From positions 209,669 through 273,668 of the forward strand of contig DF237002.1 of the NCBI GenBank assembly GCA_000708835.1: 64,000 bases of DNA, written 5' to 3'. This DNA is from Klebsormidium nitens (taxonomy: Eukaryota; Streptophyta; Klebsormidiophyceae; Klebsormidiales; Klebsormidiaceae). The position numbers were made by a program, and so were the translations under genes. This document shows positions 10,332-22,175 of this stretch, in pieces; within the stretch, counting starts at the first letter, position 1; every line of letters begins with the position of its first letter. A model generated the notes under the pieces. It searched no databases, had not been told where the DNA came from, and saw only the letters and a list, made by a program, of their open reading frames with translations.

Positions 10332-13300
10332 ATGGCTGAAGATGGCGCGAAGAATCCTTTTGACCCGACCGCGGAGGAGGACCATTCGGTCGTCGAGATG
10401 TCATCCATAGCTCTTGACTCGCCAAGTGCCAGGCCCCTTTCACCAACTAGGAGGAGAGTGAAGATCGCAAGTACGGTCTCAGATGCCAATGGGACAGGTT
10501 CGCCAGCTAAGAGTGGGTATGAGAGCATCACAAACGCCTCCCCTGCGGAGGGTGCCACCAGCAGTCCTAGGTGAGCATCGATGCAGATTCCAAGACTTGC
10601 TTGCATTTGCACGCCATGGAAAGAGACTGAGCACCATCACCTGTGCTGCGGATTTAAGCTTACCTCAAGGTGAATCCATGTTGCAGGACGCAAGATTGAA
10701 TACGTGCCGGGCTCGGATATGTTGAATTCTGCACACTTTTTGAAGATCGTTTACACTAGTTTCAACCAGTTCAGCCGGCAGAATGGTGTTGAGCTAGTTG
10801 GAACCCCAGTCCCACTGAGATTGTCTGTCAAATGCAGAGCTCTGTCTGAACTTAACCAAAGGCTTTCAACGGCCAGTAATGCCAAGGTCTTTCTGGTCAA
10901 ACACTCTCCGTCAGCTTGGATCCTTGCGAGTCGCACTTATGCGCACCCATCAAAAATGAAGAATGAAGTGTTGGCACATAATTTTGATTAGTCGTGAAAA
11001 GAGTTTGTGCAGATGAGATTTTGCTGTGGTGTGCCCTTCACCTCCTGCCTTCTATCAACGAGCACAAGCTGCAAAGATTGACAAAGAACTTTGTCATGGG
11101 TCTGCAGGTCCCCCTCTCTTCGGATCAGAATTGAGAATGAAACTCCAAGGAAAGATGGTGGTCGGGGCTCCTCAAAGGGTGGGCAATCCAGCTCCGCCGG
11201 ACGCGAGTCGCTGTCTCCGGCGCACTCCTTCAAGGGGGAGGGATCCAAGCGGAAAACCAAATTTGAGCTTTTCGAACTTGACAACCTGGTCAACGCGTTG
11301 GGGCTTCGAAGGTGAGTTGGAATCCCAAAATCTGACTACAGATCTAAAGGATGTCAGTGCTGGGGACATCATCTACCGTGATTTGATTAACCTGTAGCTT
11401 CCCTGTGAGCGCCAGACGCTTTCCATCATTCTTTCTTCTGTGGTGAACTACCTCCATCAAGGCTGCCTGTTATTGTTTTGAAAGGGGCTGCTCTTGTTCC
11501 CTTAGCACTTGGCAGAAGTTATCTGGGGAAGATAACAGTACTTTGCTCTAGTGTCCAGATTTACCGTAGTGTCCGATTCAGCTGTACCTGGATATGGGCC
11601 GATTGCATATGCTCAAGATCCATTGGCTTTGTCACTTATCAGGCACTTCAATTGTGGGTTGCAGTATGGCTGGGCAATCCGGAGGGGATGATGCTGAGGA
11701 AACGGAAGGTTTGACGACGGGTAGACGAGTGAGGTTCAAGCTGCTTCGAACCGTCAACTTGCTGCGCTTCTCCTTCAGTCTGCTTCTTCTTATGTGACAC
11801 TGCCTGATGCCCCTTTGTAGATTGTCCTGCCGAAATCATTGGAGTTCGATTCTAAGGACTTCAAACGTTGATAAGTGCTAATCAACTTCCGGACCCTATC
11901 CATTACACCCCTTCTCCAATCCTGAACCCCAGGGGCAATAGAAGAGTTGACCGTCGAAGGTGCACGCTTCCAGTATCTCGAGTCACTTACGGCCCAAGGA
12001 CTGAGATGCCAGAGAAACGACTTCGCCATTCTTTGATGCAGCGGCGCGCTTCCCTTGGCACTGTCATGGGCGTCTTTGTACCGTGCCTACAAAACATCAT
12101 GGGGATCGTGCTGTTCATCCGACTTTCCTGGTAAGATTTTCTGTTCAAGATCGACTTCTTGGCCTTGCTCGTTCACGCTAGGCCTCTGCAGAGAAGAGAG
12201 CCATTCAAGGGGGTGAAGTTGCTACTTTGATCTTCTGAAGGTTTTACTGGCGCTCATCAAGTGTACGAGGTCCTGCTCTTAAAGTCTCAGTGACAACTGT
12301 AGCAGAAACTCCACGGTCGATTGGTTATAAGCCACTCCTGTGGAACATTGAGCAAGCCTCAAAAGAAACCAACACTCCACGAAGGATGCCTGGTTGCCAC
12401 CCCCTATCAATCCCAATCGGCGTAACTTGTGCACTTGGACCTGAATCTGCTATTTCTTCCCCTGTTGTTCAGGATTGTCGGTATGGCTGGGATTGGTGAA
12501 ACGCTCCTCTTGACGGCCATGTGCTGCCTCTGCACCTTTATCACGTCTCTCTCTCTTAGTGCCATTGCGACCAACGGTGCGATGAAGGTGAGGCTGCGTT
12601 CTTACTTCGCTCCTGCTTATCCTGCCAGCGATTCTCCCGATTCATGATTAAGTTGTCATGAAGAAGCGCTTGTTTCAAAGAATATGGTGCTGTCCCTTCT
12701 CGCGGCTGTTCGGAAAACAGAAAAGCTGCACAGTCTCTATACTCGTCTGATCATCATCGATGTTGGTAATCTAATCAAGTCGGGGCCGTTCTCTCTATGG
12801 CTTCCTTGAAATCCGCCGTGCTCTTCCTGATTGTGTGAACTGTTCGCCACCAGCGATTTGCAATAGTGGCCAGAGCGGTGGCAAAGCGGATGCTCTTCTT
12901 TCGCTCCACGGCAAGAACAAAGCCGTTGTACTGACTGCGTCTGCTTACGTTTGTACAGGGCGGTGGCCCCTACTTTTTGATTGGTCGGGCCCTAGGGCCT
13001 GAGGTCGGGGTCAGCATAGGCATCTGCTTCTTCCTGGGGAACGCACTGGCAGCATCGCTGTAAGTTGTCGAACTCGCTGAGTGGCACGCTTCATCGATTC
13101 TTTGTGGCCGTGTGATTATGCATCGGCTGCGGGCCGCAATCACCGCTTTAGTTATGCAAAGCCTCTACTGTTCCAATGGAGTAGACAGCCACAAGTCGAC
13201 GACTCAGAGACGTAACGGCTATCATTGAGGCCTCTGTCTGGTTCCGTATTGATGCACGAAGCCTACACTGAGCATGTTCAATCTTCTGTTACTCACTTCC

Positions 13301-16300
13301 TTGACTCCTTTCTACAGTTACATCCTGGGAGGCGTCGAAGTCATCCTGGATGCTGTTCCTGGCATACGAATTTTCGGAAGTGAGTTGCCGTTGTCGATTT
13401 CCCTCGTATCAACGTTACCTCACGTTTTGTTGCAGCGGTCTTCTTTCCTCTTCGAAGATGTTTCTGCCAAAATCTTGGAGGGGGGGCGCTTTCTGAAGTT
13501 CCCGGCACGTACGCTCTGCACGTAGGCAGACGCCTTTTACCCTTCGCACCTTCCTCGGCTTGCACCGACTGATTCTGTCTTCACTTTTGTACAATCGGAA
13601 CCAATTTGCAATCTCGTTCTGCGACCTGAGGCTCAAAGTTGGCCGGCCGCTATTCAATCTTCCTCAACGGCTACTTCTCCCGCATGAAGCATAGCACCGC
13701 TTCTTATCTTCGTTCGCTTTCTGATTCCAGCCAAGTACACCGACCTCAACACGACGACCAGCAGCCAGGCCACCGCCATCGTCACCCGCTCCACGAACCT
13801 CCACGACATGCAAATCTACGGCGTCATCATCACGGCGCTTCTCGGCCTGGCCGTTTTCGGGGGGGCAAAAATCATCGCCAGGCTCGGCCCCGGGTTCCTC
13901 ATCCCGGTCATGGTGTCGCTCCTCTTCATCTATGTCGGGATCATTACCGCACCCAGGGGGCAGATGTCACGTGAGAGCGGGTCTCTAGTCTTTGTTGTCA
14001 TCCTATTATGACAGTCCATCTGGCGTGTTGGGCGTTTGAGGAAGCAATTGGCACTTCTTGAAGTAGCGTGGTCAAAGATTGACGAGGAATTCGGCTATCC
14101 TCCATATTTTCCATATAAAGAAGTCCCTGTACTGCTGGTCCTGTTAGCCTCCTCGGTGCCGAATTTGGGAGGTCCTTTTAGTCCGTCAAACCATATGTTG
14201 CACTGGCGAAATACAAACTTGCTTTCGGCAGTTCCCCGAGTTACTACACCCCCTCGACCTGAGCCCAACCGACAAATAAAGAGCAACCTTGTCTCCACGT
14301 CCGTATTGAAGAGTTGCTCTTGCCACTAATCCCAACACACATCCGAATCTGAAGGTTCGAGCAACCTTGTGCAAACAGTCGACCATGAATCTATGCACCG
14401 ACTCCTTCAGATCCCATCTTTTGGAAAGTTTAGAAGAGACCGACTGGCTCCCCGGCTCTGCTCTCTCTGCAGCCGGCATTACGGGGCTGTCGTGGCACAA
14501 TTTTGCCAGCAACTGGGGCACCAAGTACCAGCGGACGACTGTAAACGGAGTGCCGGATCCAGACGGGAAGGTGACCTGGGCCTTCAGGTGAGATACAACT
14601 CCTCAGTTGGCGCGGTTACTTTTTGGAAATCAGCTTGGACATTCATTGAGAGTAATGTGGCCGGTGCAAGGGCACATGGAATTGGTACCAGGCCAATCAC
14701 GCCGTTGAGCGTGAGAATTGCTCCGTTGAACGACGTTAGTCAGATGTTCATGGGGCTCCTGTTGCTTTGGGTGTAGCAGTAGTCAGATTTTGATGAAGGA
14801 ACCCGTCGCTTTAGGTTTAGCGGTAGGGAAGTGGGGCGCACCGGTCTAGTATGGGTCTGGCTTATTGTTTGCAGACTTCGCTTCGGGTTCTTCTGTCCTT
14901 AATATTCTGCGGCATAGGAAGATTGCATAGGACAGTTGCTACACAGAGGACGCGTACGAAAGCCTGCAACTTATTTGCGCAGCGTTATATTGCAAACGAG
15001 AAGCCTGTCTCAATTGACGCAGGTCTAGCCAGCCATCCAAAGAAGCGCCTCCAGATTCTCTCAAACAACGTGTTAAATCCGTTAGGGACACGTTGGGCCT
15101 GTTCCAAGTAACTTTTTGGCCGATTTTGACCGTTGTTTTCTGTCTGTAACGTACTGTTGACCATATCCTGTCGCCTTCACCTGACCAGCTTTTCCGATCC
15201 AATCTTTCCTTGCCAGGGGCATTCCGGGCCTGTAATCTTCCGCCTTGACCAGCATTTCATACGCGTGTACACCGCTGATCCAACTCTGATCATCATAAAT
15301 CAATCAGTTTAGCCCTCCAAGTCTAATTGGCCCCTTCCCTCGGTAGGGACATGCTGGAGCTAGTTTTATCAAGCCGTAAGCCACATCCTGCACTTGTTCA
15401 TATTCATCCAGACCTGCTGACTCAACGCTAATTAACTCTGATGAATAATGTTTAGCTCGATAGCCCCCCCAGCCTAACCTCGACCTCTTCTTTCTGTAGG
15501 GACATGCTGGGGCTGTTCTTTCCTGCTGTGACTGGTATCCTGGCCGGTTCCAACCGGTCCTCCGTGCTCAAGGACCCGCAGCGCTCGATTCCCGCCGGGA
15601 CGCTCAGCGCGCACCTCACGTCCACGATCATTTACTTCGTCAGCATCCTACTGTTCGGAATGGTCGCCACCAGGGACTACCTGCTCGCCGACAGGTGAAG
15701 ATTTGAAGTTTTGAAGTACTCCTCAGGGTTTTGAAACGTTGGTAGGAACTGTTGCCTCCAAATTGTGGAAGCCTCCAGAGTTGGGGGCTAAATCTCCTCT
15801 GTTGACCTGTACTGTGTGGAATTCAAATTTGTGGCCAATGTTGGTTGTCGTGTTATGATCACGCACAAGTCGTCGGCCATGTTGCACTCCGTTATGCAAG
15901 CTACTCGTCAGCCCCTCCGCGGTCAAGTCTACCTTATACTCCAAGGTACATCAGCGTCATCGTCCTGTGGCGCGTCGAGTCTGTCTTCGGATAACCATCA
16001 CTTCTCTACATTAGTCAGCAGCCGCACATGATGTAAACTGAGACCCTAGTTGTAGATCCTCACAATATGTTCCCTAGGTATAATATTCCATCAGCCCTTC
16101 CCCGTAGGTACCTCACCGCCGTGGCCCTTCCCTGTCGTCCCGAACATTGTCTCTTCTGTATAACATTGTGAGCAAGTCGCCTCCAAAGACCATTCCTATG
16201 CCGGGTATGAAATCTTTTGATGCTTCCCCGTAGGTACCTAAGCGCCACGGTCGCGTGGCCCGTCCCCTCCGTCGTCTCCATCGGCNNNNNNNNNNNNNNN

Positions 16301-19300
16301 NNNNNGCCCANCTTCAATTCTATCAAGTCCAACGGAAGCCGCGNGCGTACCGCGCGATTTGCATCACGCTCTTGCTGTGCATGCTCTGCTGCCTGATCGG
16401 GAACTTGGATTTGATCACCCCGATCATTACCATGTTCTTCCTGCTCTGCTATGCGGGCGTGAACCTGAGCTGCTTCCTGCTGGATCTGCTCGACGCGCCT
16501 AGTTGGCGGCCACGATGGAAGTGGCACCACTTCCTGCTGTCGGGCTTCGGGGCGCTTCTATGCTTCGGTGAGTGGCGTTGAGTGCCGTTTACATGGTCAG
16601 TTCTGCTTGGATGATTCTGTTTCGAAGTCTTTGATGACGTTTCTGTGCACAAAAGTACCAACTTATGGTTCGACTGCAATTGAGAAGCTAGGGCTGTTTC
16701 GAAGAGCGTCTTGATAACTCACAGGGACGCTGTGCTCTTTCTCACAAGCTGAGGGAATGCCCTCGGGACAAGTCCCTGCCCGTTCTAAGTTGACCAAGCA
16801 AAGCCTGTGTTTTGGTCGTTCTGTGTCATATTCTCGCTTTGACATCTGAAGCTGAGGTGTGTTTTTACTTCCTCTAAGTGTGTCATTTCAAAGCCACCAT
16901 TTCTACTTTTTGGATTCAACATCCTCGTTTGGCACTTGCAGTAATTATGCTCATCATCTCGTGGGTGTTCACCATCATCTCGGTGATCCTGGCGGCGCTC
17001 ATCTACTACTACGTCAGCGTGCGGGGCAAGGCCGGCGACTGGGGCGATGGCTTCAAGAGCGCCTACTTCCAGCTCGCGCTGCGCAGCATCCGCACCATGG
17101 GAGGTCAGCATCTGCGCCATTCAAAACATGTTTCTGATTTGCAATAGGACTGCTTAGTGTTGAAGTCCACTGTATGTGAAACCAGCACGCATCTAAACTT
17201 AAGTTGCGCTTGCTTGCGATGCACCACCTACGAAGCCCCAGTCGTGCTGCTTCTATCCTGTCTGCGATTGAGAAGGAAAAAGCACTCAGTTCCCCGCCTG
17301 AACCACCGCTAGCAATCCTTCTCGTTTTCCAGTGAACCGCCCTCCCGCTTGTAACCCTTGAGGGGAATTTCGATTTAGCTCCTCGAATCTTGCGCTCACG
17401 TCACCAAGACGTTTTCCAACCCGAATCAACCAGGATTGTCTGTGTTAAGACGGTTCAGATCGCCTTTTCAGTCCGCTTCCGCATGCCTAACACCAAGCTG
17501 GTCCATCCAGTATCCTGAGTTCCCTGGTGAATACCATGAATATCCGTCTTCTACTCGACCACCGCGGCTTGCTGCTCGAAGGCGGTCCATCTCTAGTTGT
17601 GGTGATGATATCAGCCCTGCCGCTCCTAAAATCATCAAAATACAGCTTCTATCGCCTGCCCACCCCCTGCTGAAAACAAACAAGCATTTGTGTTGAAGGT
17701 TTGTTGATTTAACATGCATCGAACGCTCTCTTTCTTTTCCTCCTTCCTTCCCGCAGCCAAGCAGGTGCACCCCAAGAACTGGTACCCCATCCCGCTCATC
17801 TACTGCAAGCCGTGGGGCATCCTGCCCGCGGACGTGCCGTGCCACCCGATGCTGCCCGACTTCGCCAACTGCATGAAGAAGAAGGGCCGCGGGCTGTCCA
17901 TCTTCGTGTCCATCATGGAGGGCGACTACGGGGACTGCATCGAGGAGGCGCGCGAGGCCACGCGCACGCTCACGGCCTACATCGAGTACAAAAAGTGCGA
18001 AGCGGTGAGTCAGGCACACGAAGGCGCTCCAGGATCTTCGATTTGGGGCGTGGCCTGCTTCCAACCATGACATCCTCGAATTATGTGGAAGGAATGCTCT
18101 GCTGCTTGAGGACAGAAACAGCCTCTCTCCTTTTATTCTGCCCTATGGGCTTTCTCCTTCTCAATCCTGCATGCTACTTTAGAGCGAGGACAAGAGAGTT
18201 GGAGTATCAAGCACGTAGTGGGGCCTAGTTTGAAGAAGGCAACTCTTTCGGAGCTGAGCTAGCGAATCGTCAGAGCACAAGGACTTGTAAAGATGTATCA
18301 GGCCGCCAGAAGACCCTGAAAAGGCCTTAAATTCGCAGTCTGGCCTCCTCCCCAGGTGGGTGATGTCATAGTGGCGCGGACAATGGAGGACGGCTTCCGC
18401 ACGCTGATCCAGAGCATGGGCATCGGCAACTTGAAGCCCAACATGGTGTGCATGCGCTACCCCGAGATCTGGCGGGACGAGCGGCGGCAACTGGGTAACA
18501 TCCCCAACCAGGTGCGGGCAAGGCAGAGTTCCACAGCCTGTTTTGTGACGCCGTTCCGAGTGTATGCTCGTTGTTCGTCTGCGGGAATCTTACTTTTGTT
18601 GAAATGTGTCATTACTTGGAATGCACTTTTAGTGCCTTCTTCGGACTTCTTCCTGCAATCCCTCCGACTGTGGGAGCCTGGGCAGTCTCCGATTTTAACT
18701 ACTTACCTCTGACCACTCTCCAACTACCATTTTCATTGCATGCAGCACCCCTGTCCCTCGTCCACTTGGTGAACACCCATCTTTGCTTCTCCATCTCTCC
18801 GCTTCTAACCGCACCTTCTCTCCCGCTTTCCCCACTTCGTGAACATCATCACCGGTTGATTACGCGCATCTCCCCTCATTTCACACAACTTACGTCGCCA
18901 ATCTCCCCTGCTTCCTCATGATTGTAAGTATCATCCGCAAATGGCACGTTAATCTTTACTTCCCGTCTCTCCGTTTTCACCCCCTGATCCCTCCCTCCCC
19001 TAGTTCGTGAACATCATCCGCGACTGCCACGTGGGCGGCAAGGCGGTGGTGATCGTGAAGGGCATCGACGACTGGCCGGGCGAGTACCAGAAGCAGTACG
19101 GCTTCATCGACTTATACTGGATCATACGCGACGGCGGCCTCATGCTGCTCCTGGCCATGCTGCTCAAGTCCAAAAAGTCGTTCGAGGCGTGCAAGATCCG
19201 CGTCTTCTGCACCGCCCAGGAGGAGGGCGACGCGGAGCAGCTGAAGGCGGACGTCAAGAAATTCTTGTACGACCTGCGGATGGAGGCCGAGGTGCGTTCA

Positions 19301-21074
19301 AGTTTTGAATTACAGAGCATGTTTGGAAGCGCCTGCAACGCGTCGAAGAGCGTCCGGGATCTGCTGTGCAACTGTCGAACCATTCGCAAGGCGTCGGAAA
19401 GGGTCCGCGTTTTTCTGTAACGTTGTGAAGAAGTTTTCGTACGACGTTTGGATGGAGGCCGAGGTGAGTCCGTCCAAAGAACGTGGAACCTGTAAGAAGA
19501 ATTTGACGCGACTGGAACCTGTCCGCAACCAGGTCAGCGTGGGTCCGACTGGGAAGCATCGATAAGGAGAGCGGCTAGCGCTAAGTTCCTATTCGGACTT
19601 GGGGATAAAACCCGAGATGAGAGCGTCCGAGAAGCGTTTGCAGAAAGTAGCGGCGATCGGGAACCGTTCCGACGTCTTCAGATTGTCCGGAACGAGGTGC
19701 CTTGCGTCTGAGAAGTGTCTGAGGAATGGTTGAAAGAAGCATTGGAGGTGTCCGCGAGGGCTCGGGAAGCGTCCGATCCCGCTGAAAGACGCTTCAACAG
19801 CTTGAGACATCCGAAAACGGGTAAAAAGCGTCCAAGACGTGCGTCAAACGCAATGTGGACCGTACACGGAACCTAGACTGCCTGGAGGATGCATCTAGGT
19901 TTCGCCTAAGTTTCGAGTGGGTTTGAATGTAGTGACTGACTCTGCAGAATCAACATCCTGATATCTTGCAGATATAAACCCCCAATTCTGTATCTTTTGG
20001 ACTCCTCCAGCTTCCAGGCGATGGTGCTGCGGATTAGGAAGCAACATCCATAGATCATTGAAACTCCACATCTTCCGAAACTCCAAATCATTAAAGTCTC
20101 TTTCTTTTTCAGGTGATCGTGCTGAACTACCGGGCAATGGACGAGGAGCAGGCGGCGGCAGCCATCTCCGAGGAGCACGCGGCCGAGCGGCAAACCTCAG
20201 CGGACGCGGTACGGCAGGCGCGGAAACGGATCGCGGCCCGGGCGGCCGCGCACAAGGCCGAGGTGCAGGCGGGCGACTCGCGGCGGCCAATGGACGGCGA
20301 GTACAAAAACTACGATGAGGAGAAGACGAGCCAGGTGGGGTTGCTGCCTTTTGCATATTGAATTGTTGTTTCTTGTTTTCTTTTTCTCGTTTATCCGCTT
20401 CGTATCTTCTGGATGAAGGTCGCAGGTCCAGTAAGAAGCGGGGGAGTTGAAAAGTACGACCGGAAGAAGAGGGAGCAAGTCTGTTGCTTGCTTTCGTTGT
20501 CTTGCGCTTGAATGGAAGTGGTAGTGTGTAGGTTACTCGTACGGAGCTGTGCAAGCCTGCTCGATCGGGGGATAGGAAAACGAGGAGAAGAGACTGCAAA
20601 GAAAGCGATGTGAACGGTGATTGTCATGGAAGTGCAGCATGTGCGAATTGGAGGACAACCCAGCCTCTCAAGATCCACCGTTCAAACGTATTTGTGCTGA
20701 TTGACATAGTCGCTAAGCTTGGCAGGAATGCTGCTCCTTTGTTACAAGCAGCTTCAAAATTCCAGCGGTCTTTGTGCAGCTTTTGGGATTTCTCACCTTG
20801 CAACATGACACGTTGCACATCCGCTGCGAGAGGCCTTATGCAGTCCGTCTGTTCTTCTCTCTTGCAGTTCCTACATACTACCATGAAGTTGAACTCGATC
20901 ATCCTAAAATACTCCCGGGCCGCAGCCGCTGTGGTTCTTGTCAGCCTTCCACCACCGCCCCCAAAGCACCCCAGCTATAACTACATGGAGTACATGGATT
21001 TGTTGGTTGACCAGGTCCCAAAGCTACTAATGGTCCGGGGATACAAACGAGACGTTGTGACGATCTATTCTTAG
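10332..21074 (+). CDS. CCC1: Cation-chloride cotransporter (SLC12/CCC family)
   Basis: Seventeen exons: 10332-10570, 11108-11311, 11665-11728, 12042-12130, 12473-12587, 12959-13059, 13318-13379, 13731-13970, 14473-14587, 15500-15694, 16234-16567, 16942-17103, 17757-18004, 18356-18511, 19004-19291, 20113-20334 and 20868-21074. Phases agree wherever they can be checked. The product (about 1,000 aa) is an electroneutral K+/Na+-Cl- symporter of the plant CCC1 type. An ~80-residue Ser/Pro-rich cytosolic N-terminus precedes FELFELDNLVNALGL. The transmembrane core has GVFVPCLQNIMGIVLFIRLS, SLSLSAIATNGAMK, GGGPYFLIGRALGPEVGVSI and LDLITPIITMFFLLCYAGVN. The cytosolic C-terminus ends YNYMEYMDLLVDQVPKLLMV and RGYKRDVV, diagnostic of the family. 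Exon 11 contains a run of N. Several introns hold decayed copies of neighbouring exon ends. A smaller N-terminal exon could have been missed between 11728 and 12042. Confidence 0.94.
15217..15375 (+). repeat. Intronic copies of the 15500 exon start (cotransporter gene)
   Basis: The real exon starts at 15500 with TGTAG then GGACATGCTGGGGCTGTTCT. A clear copy starts at 15347 (GGTAG then GGACATGCTGGAGCTAGTTT), with similar upstream flanks (TAGCCCTCC versus TAGCCCCCC). A weaker copy starts near 15217 (CCAG then GGGCATTCCGGGCCTG). Spacings are 130 and 153 bp. Confidence 0.75.
16108..16165 (+). repeat. Intronic copy of the 16234 exon start (cotransporter gene)
   Basis: CCCCGTAG then GTACCTCACCGCCGTGGCCC at 16108 parallels the real junction CCCCGTAG then GTACCTAAGCGCCACGG at 16234. 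It is followed by a matching TCGTCCC/TCGTCTCC block. Spacing is 126 bp. Confidence 0.8.
16286..16305. other. Assembly gap (20 N) inside a cotransporter exon
   Basis: Twenty N plus isolated N at 16311 and 16344 interrupt exon 11. Before the gap the protein reads AWPVPSVVSIG; after it, LQFYQVQRKP and then IGNLDLITP. Plant CCC proteins have roughly 30 residues between these blocks, so the true gap is probably nearer 100 bases than 20 (family knowledge). The run of N is therefore probably a placeholder. Confidence 0.85.
18766..18950 (+). repeat. Three intronic copies of the 19004 exon start (cotransporter gene)
   Basis: The real exon starts at 19004 with CTAG then TTCGTGAACATCATCCGCGA. Degraded copies are near 18766 (ACTTGGTGAACACCCATC), 18834 (ACTTCGTGAACATCATCACC) and 18923 (TGTAAGTATCATCCGCAA then ATGGCACGTT). 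Spacing is roughly 66-90 bp. The AG is lost in these copies. All sit in pyrimidine-rich sequence like the real acceptor. Confidence 0.75.
19415..19463 (+). repeat. Downstream intronic copy of an exon end with its splice donor (cotransporter gene)
   Basis: The real exon ends at 19291 with GCGGATGGAGGCCGAG and donor GTGCGT. A copy ending at 19463 reads TTTGGATGGAGGCCGAG with donor GTGAGT, preceded by matching GTACGACGT. Spacing is 172 bp. The copy's donor is closer to consensus than the real one. Confidence 0.8.
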
Positions 21075-22175
21075 AAAGTTGTTCGTCATGGGTTGCATTG
21101 TACAATGAAGAAGAGGCTTCGGAAGTTGAAGGATTCTATTTCACGTGCTCTCGATTCAGTCAGGCCATGAGACTGAGTGCTCATGAGGCACCAGCCTTCA
21201 GGATTTTATGTGGCTACGCGCCTTGAAGCTCAAATTGCATGATCAGGAGGATTCACGTGTCATGTGCACTGCATGAGCATACGGCGTACAGCAATGTATG
21301 TTTGATTCAGTAGCAATGCCAAATATGTATCATTGCAGGTCAACTTACAGACAACTATAGCACTGCCCGACGTATCGCATCATGTGCAGATTGAAAAAGC
21401 GGGTCGGATTAGTGGTCCGTCCCTGACGGTAAGCCTGCATGATGTGTGGACGTACGCATGCTATGTTCCAGGCATCAAGCTAGTTAATGACCACCTTCTC
21501 ACCGTTTTCTCTGTAGTGCACTTTGATTTGTGAATCTTCAATATGTTGCATACAGAATCACAATGTTGTCTTACATAGTTCATACTTCAATGCAGAGATC
21601 TTTTTTGCGGGGTGCCCATGGCCTAGATTGGTTTCCAAGTCAGATTCATAGACGTGTAGGGAACAATGATGTTCGACATGCGCAATACCCTTGTAAGAAG
21701 CAAGAAGTTTCAATCAACTTATCGCCACATCCGACATGCTGGGCTTGAGATCAGTCGGCATTTCTATGTGCCGGAACAAGCAACTGCAGCTGCTACTGCA
21801 TGATTAGATGTGCCGCGCGCAAATCCCAGTCGAAGTGATGAGGAGGAGTGTGCCTTGTTCCAGTTTCAACCACCAAATGCAAGGAGAGAGCGATTTCACG
21901 TAAGGTCATTGACGAATCTCAACGAAGATTAGCAGCACCTGGTGTGACAAGTCTGAAATGCTGTTCCATGTTGACAAGGCCGTCCTGAAACTTATGTATC
22001 ATATCAACAGGTTCGCACATGGCTGAGCACAGTCCCCGCCCTCTCTATTCACCCACCACAAATGTTCCTGAAAACTTAGCAGTTTCCCTGACAGGGGAGC
22101 CTGCGGATCCCTGGACTACAATATGTGCTCCTTGACGGAGCCTTTGCAACGCACCGCGTGATTGGACCCAATTGT
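21075..22175. other. Convergent intergenic region, no gene seen
   Basis: The stretch between the cotransporter stop (+) and the AtpG stop (-) holds both 3' UTRs. Short open frames at 21333-21748 have neither splice context nor family resemblance. Confidence 0.5.

Noticed and set aside
10690-10991. Open frame GRKIEYVPGSDMLNSAHFL as a second cotransporter exon
   Set aside because: The only good acceptor before it gives the wrong phase and an early stop; exon 1 joins exon 11108 in phase without it.
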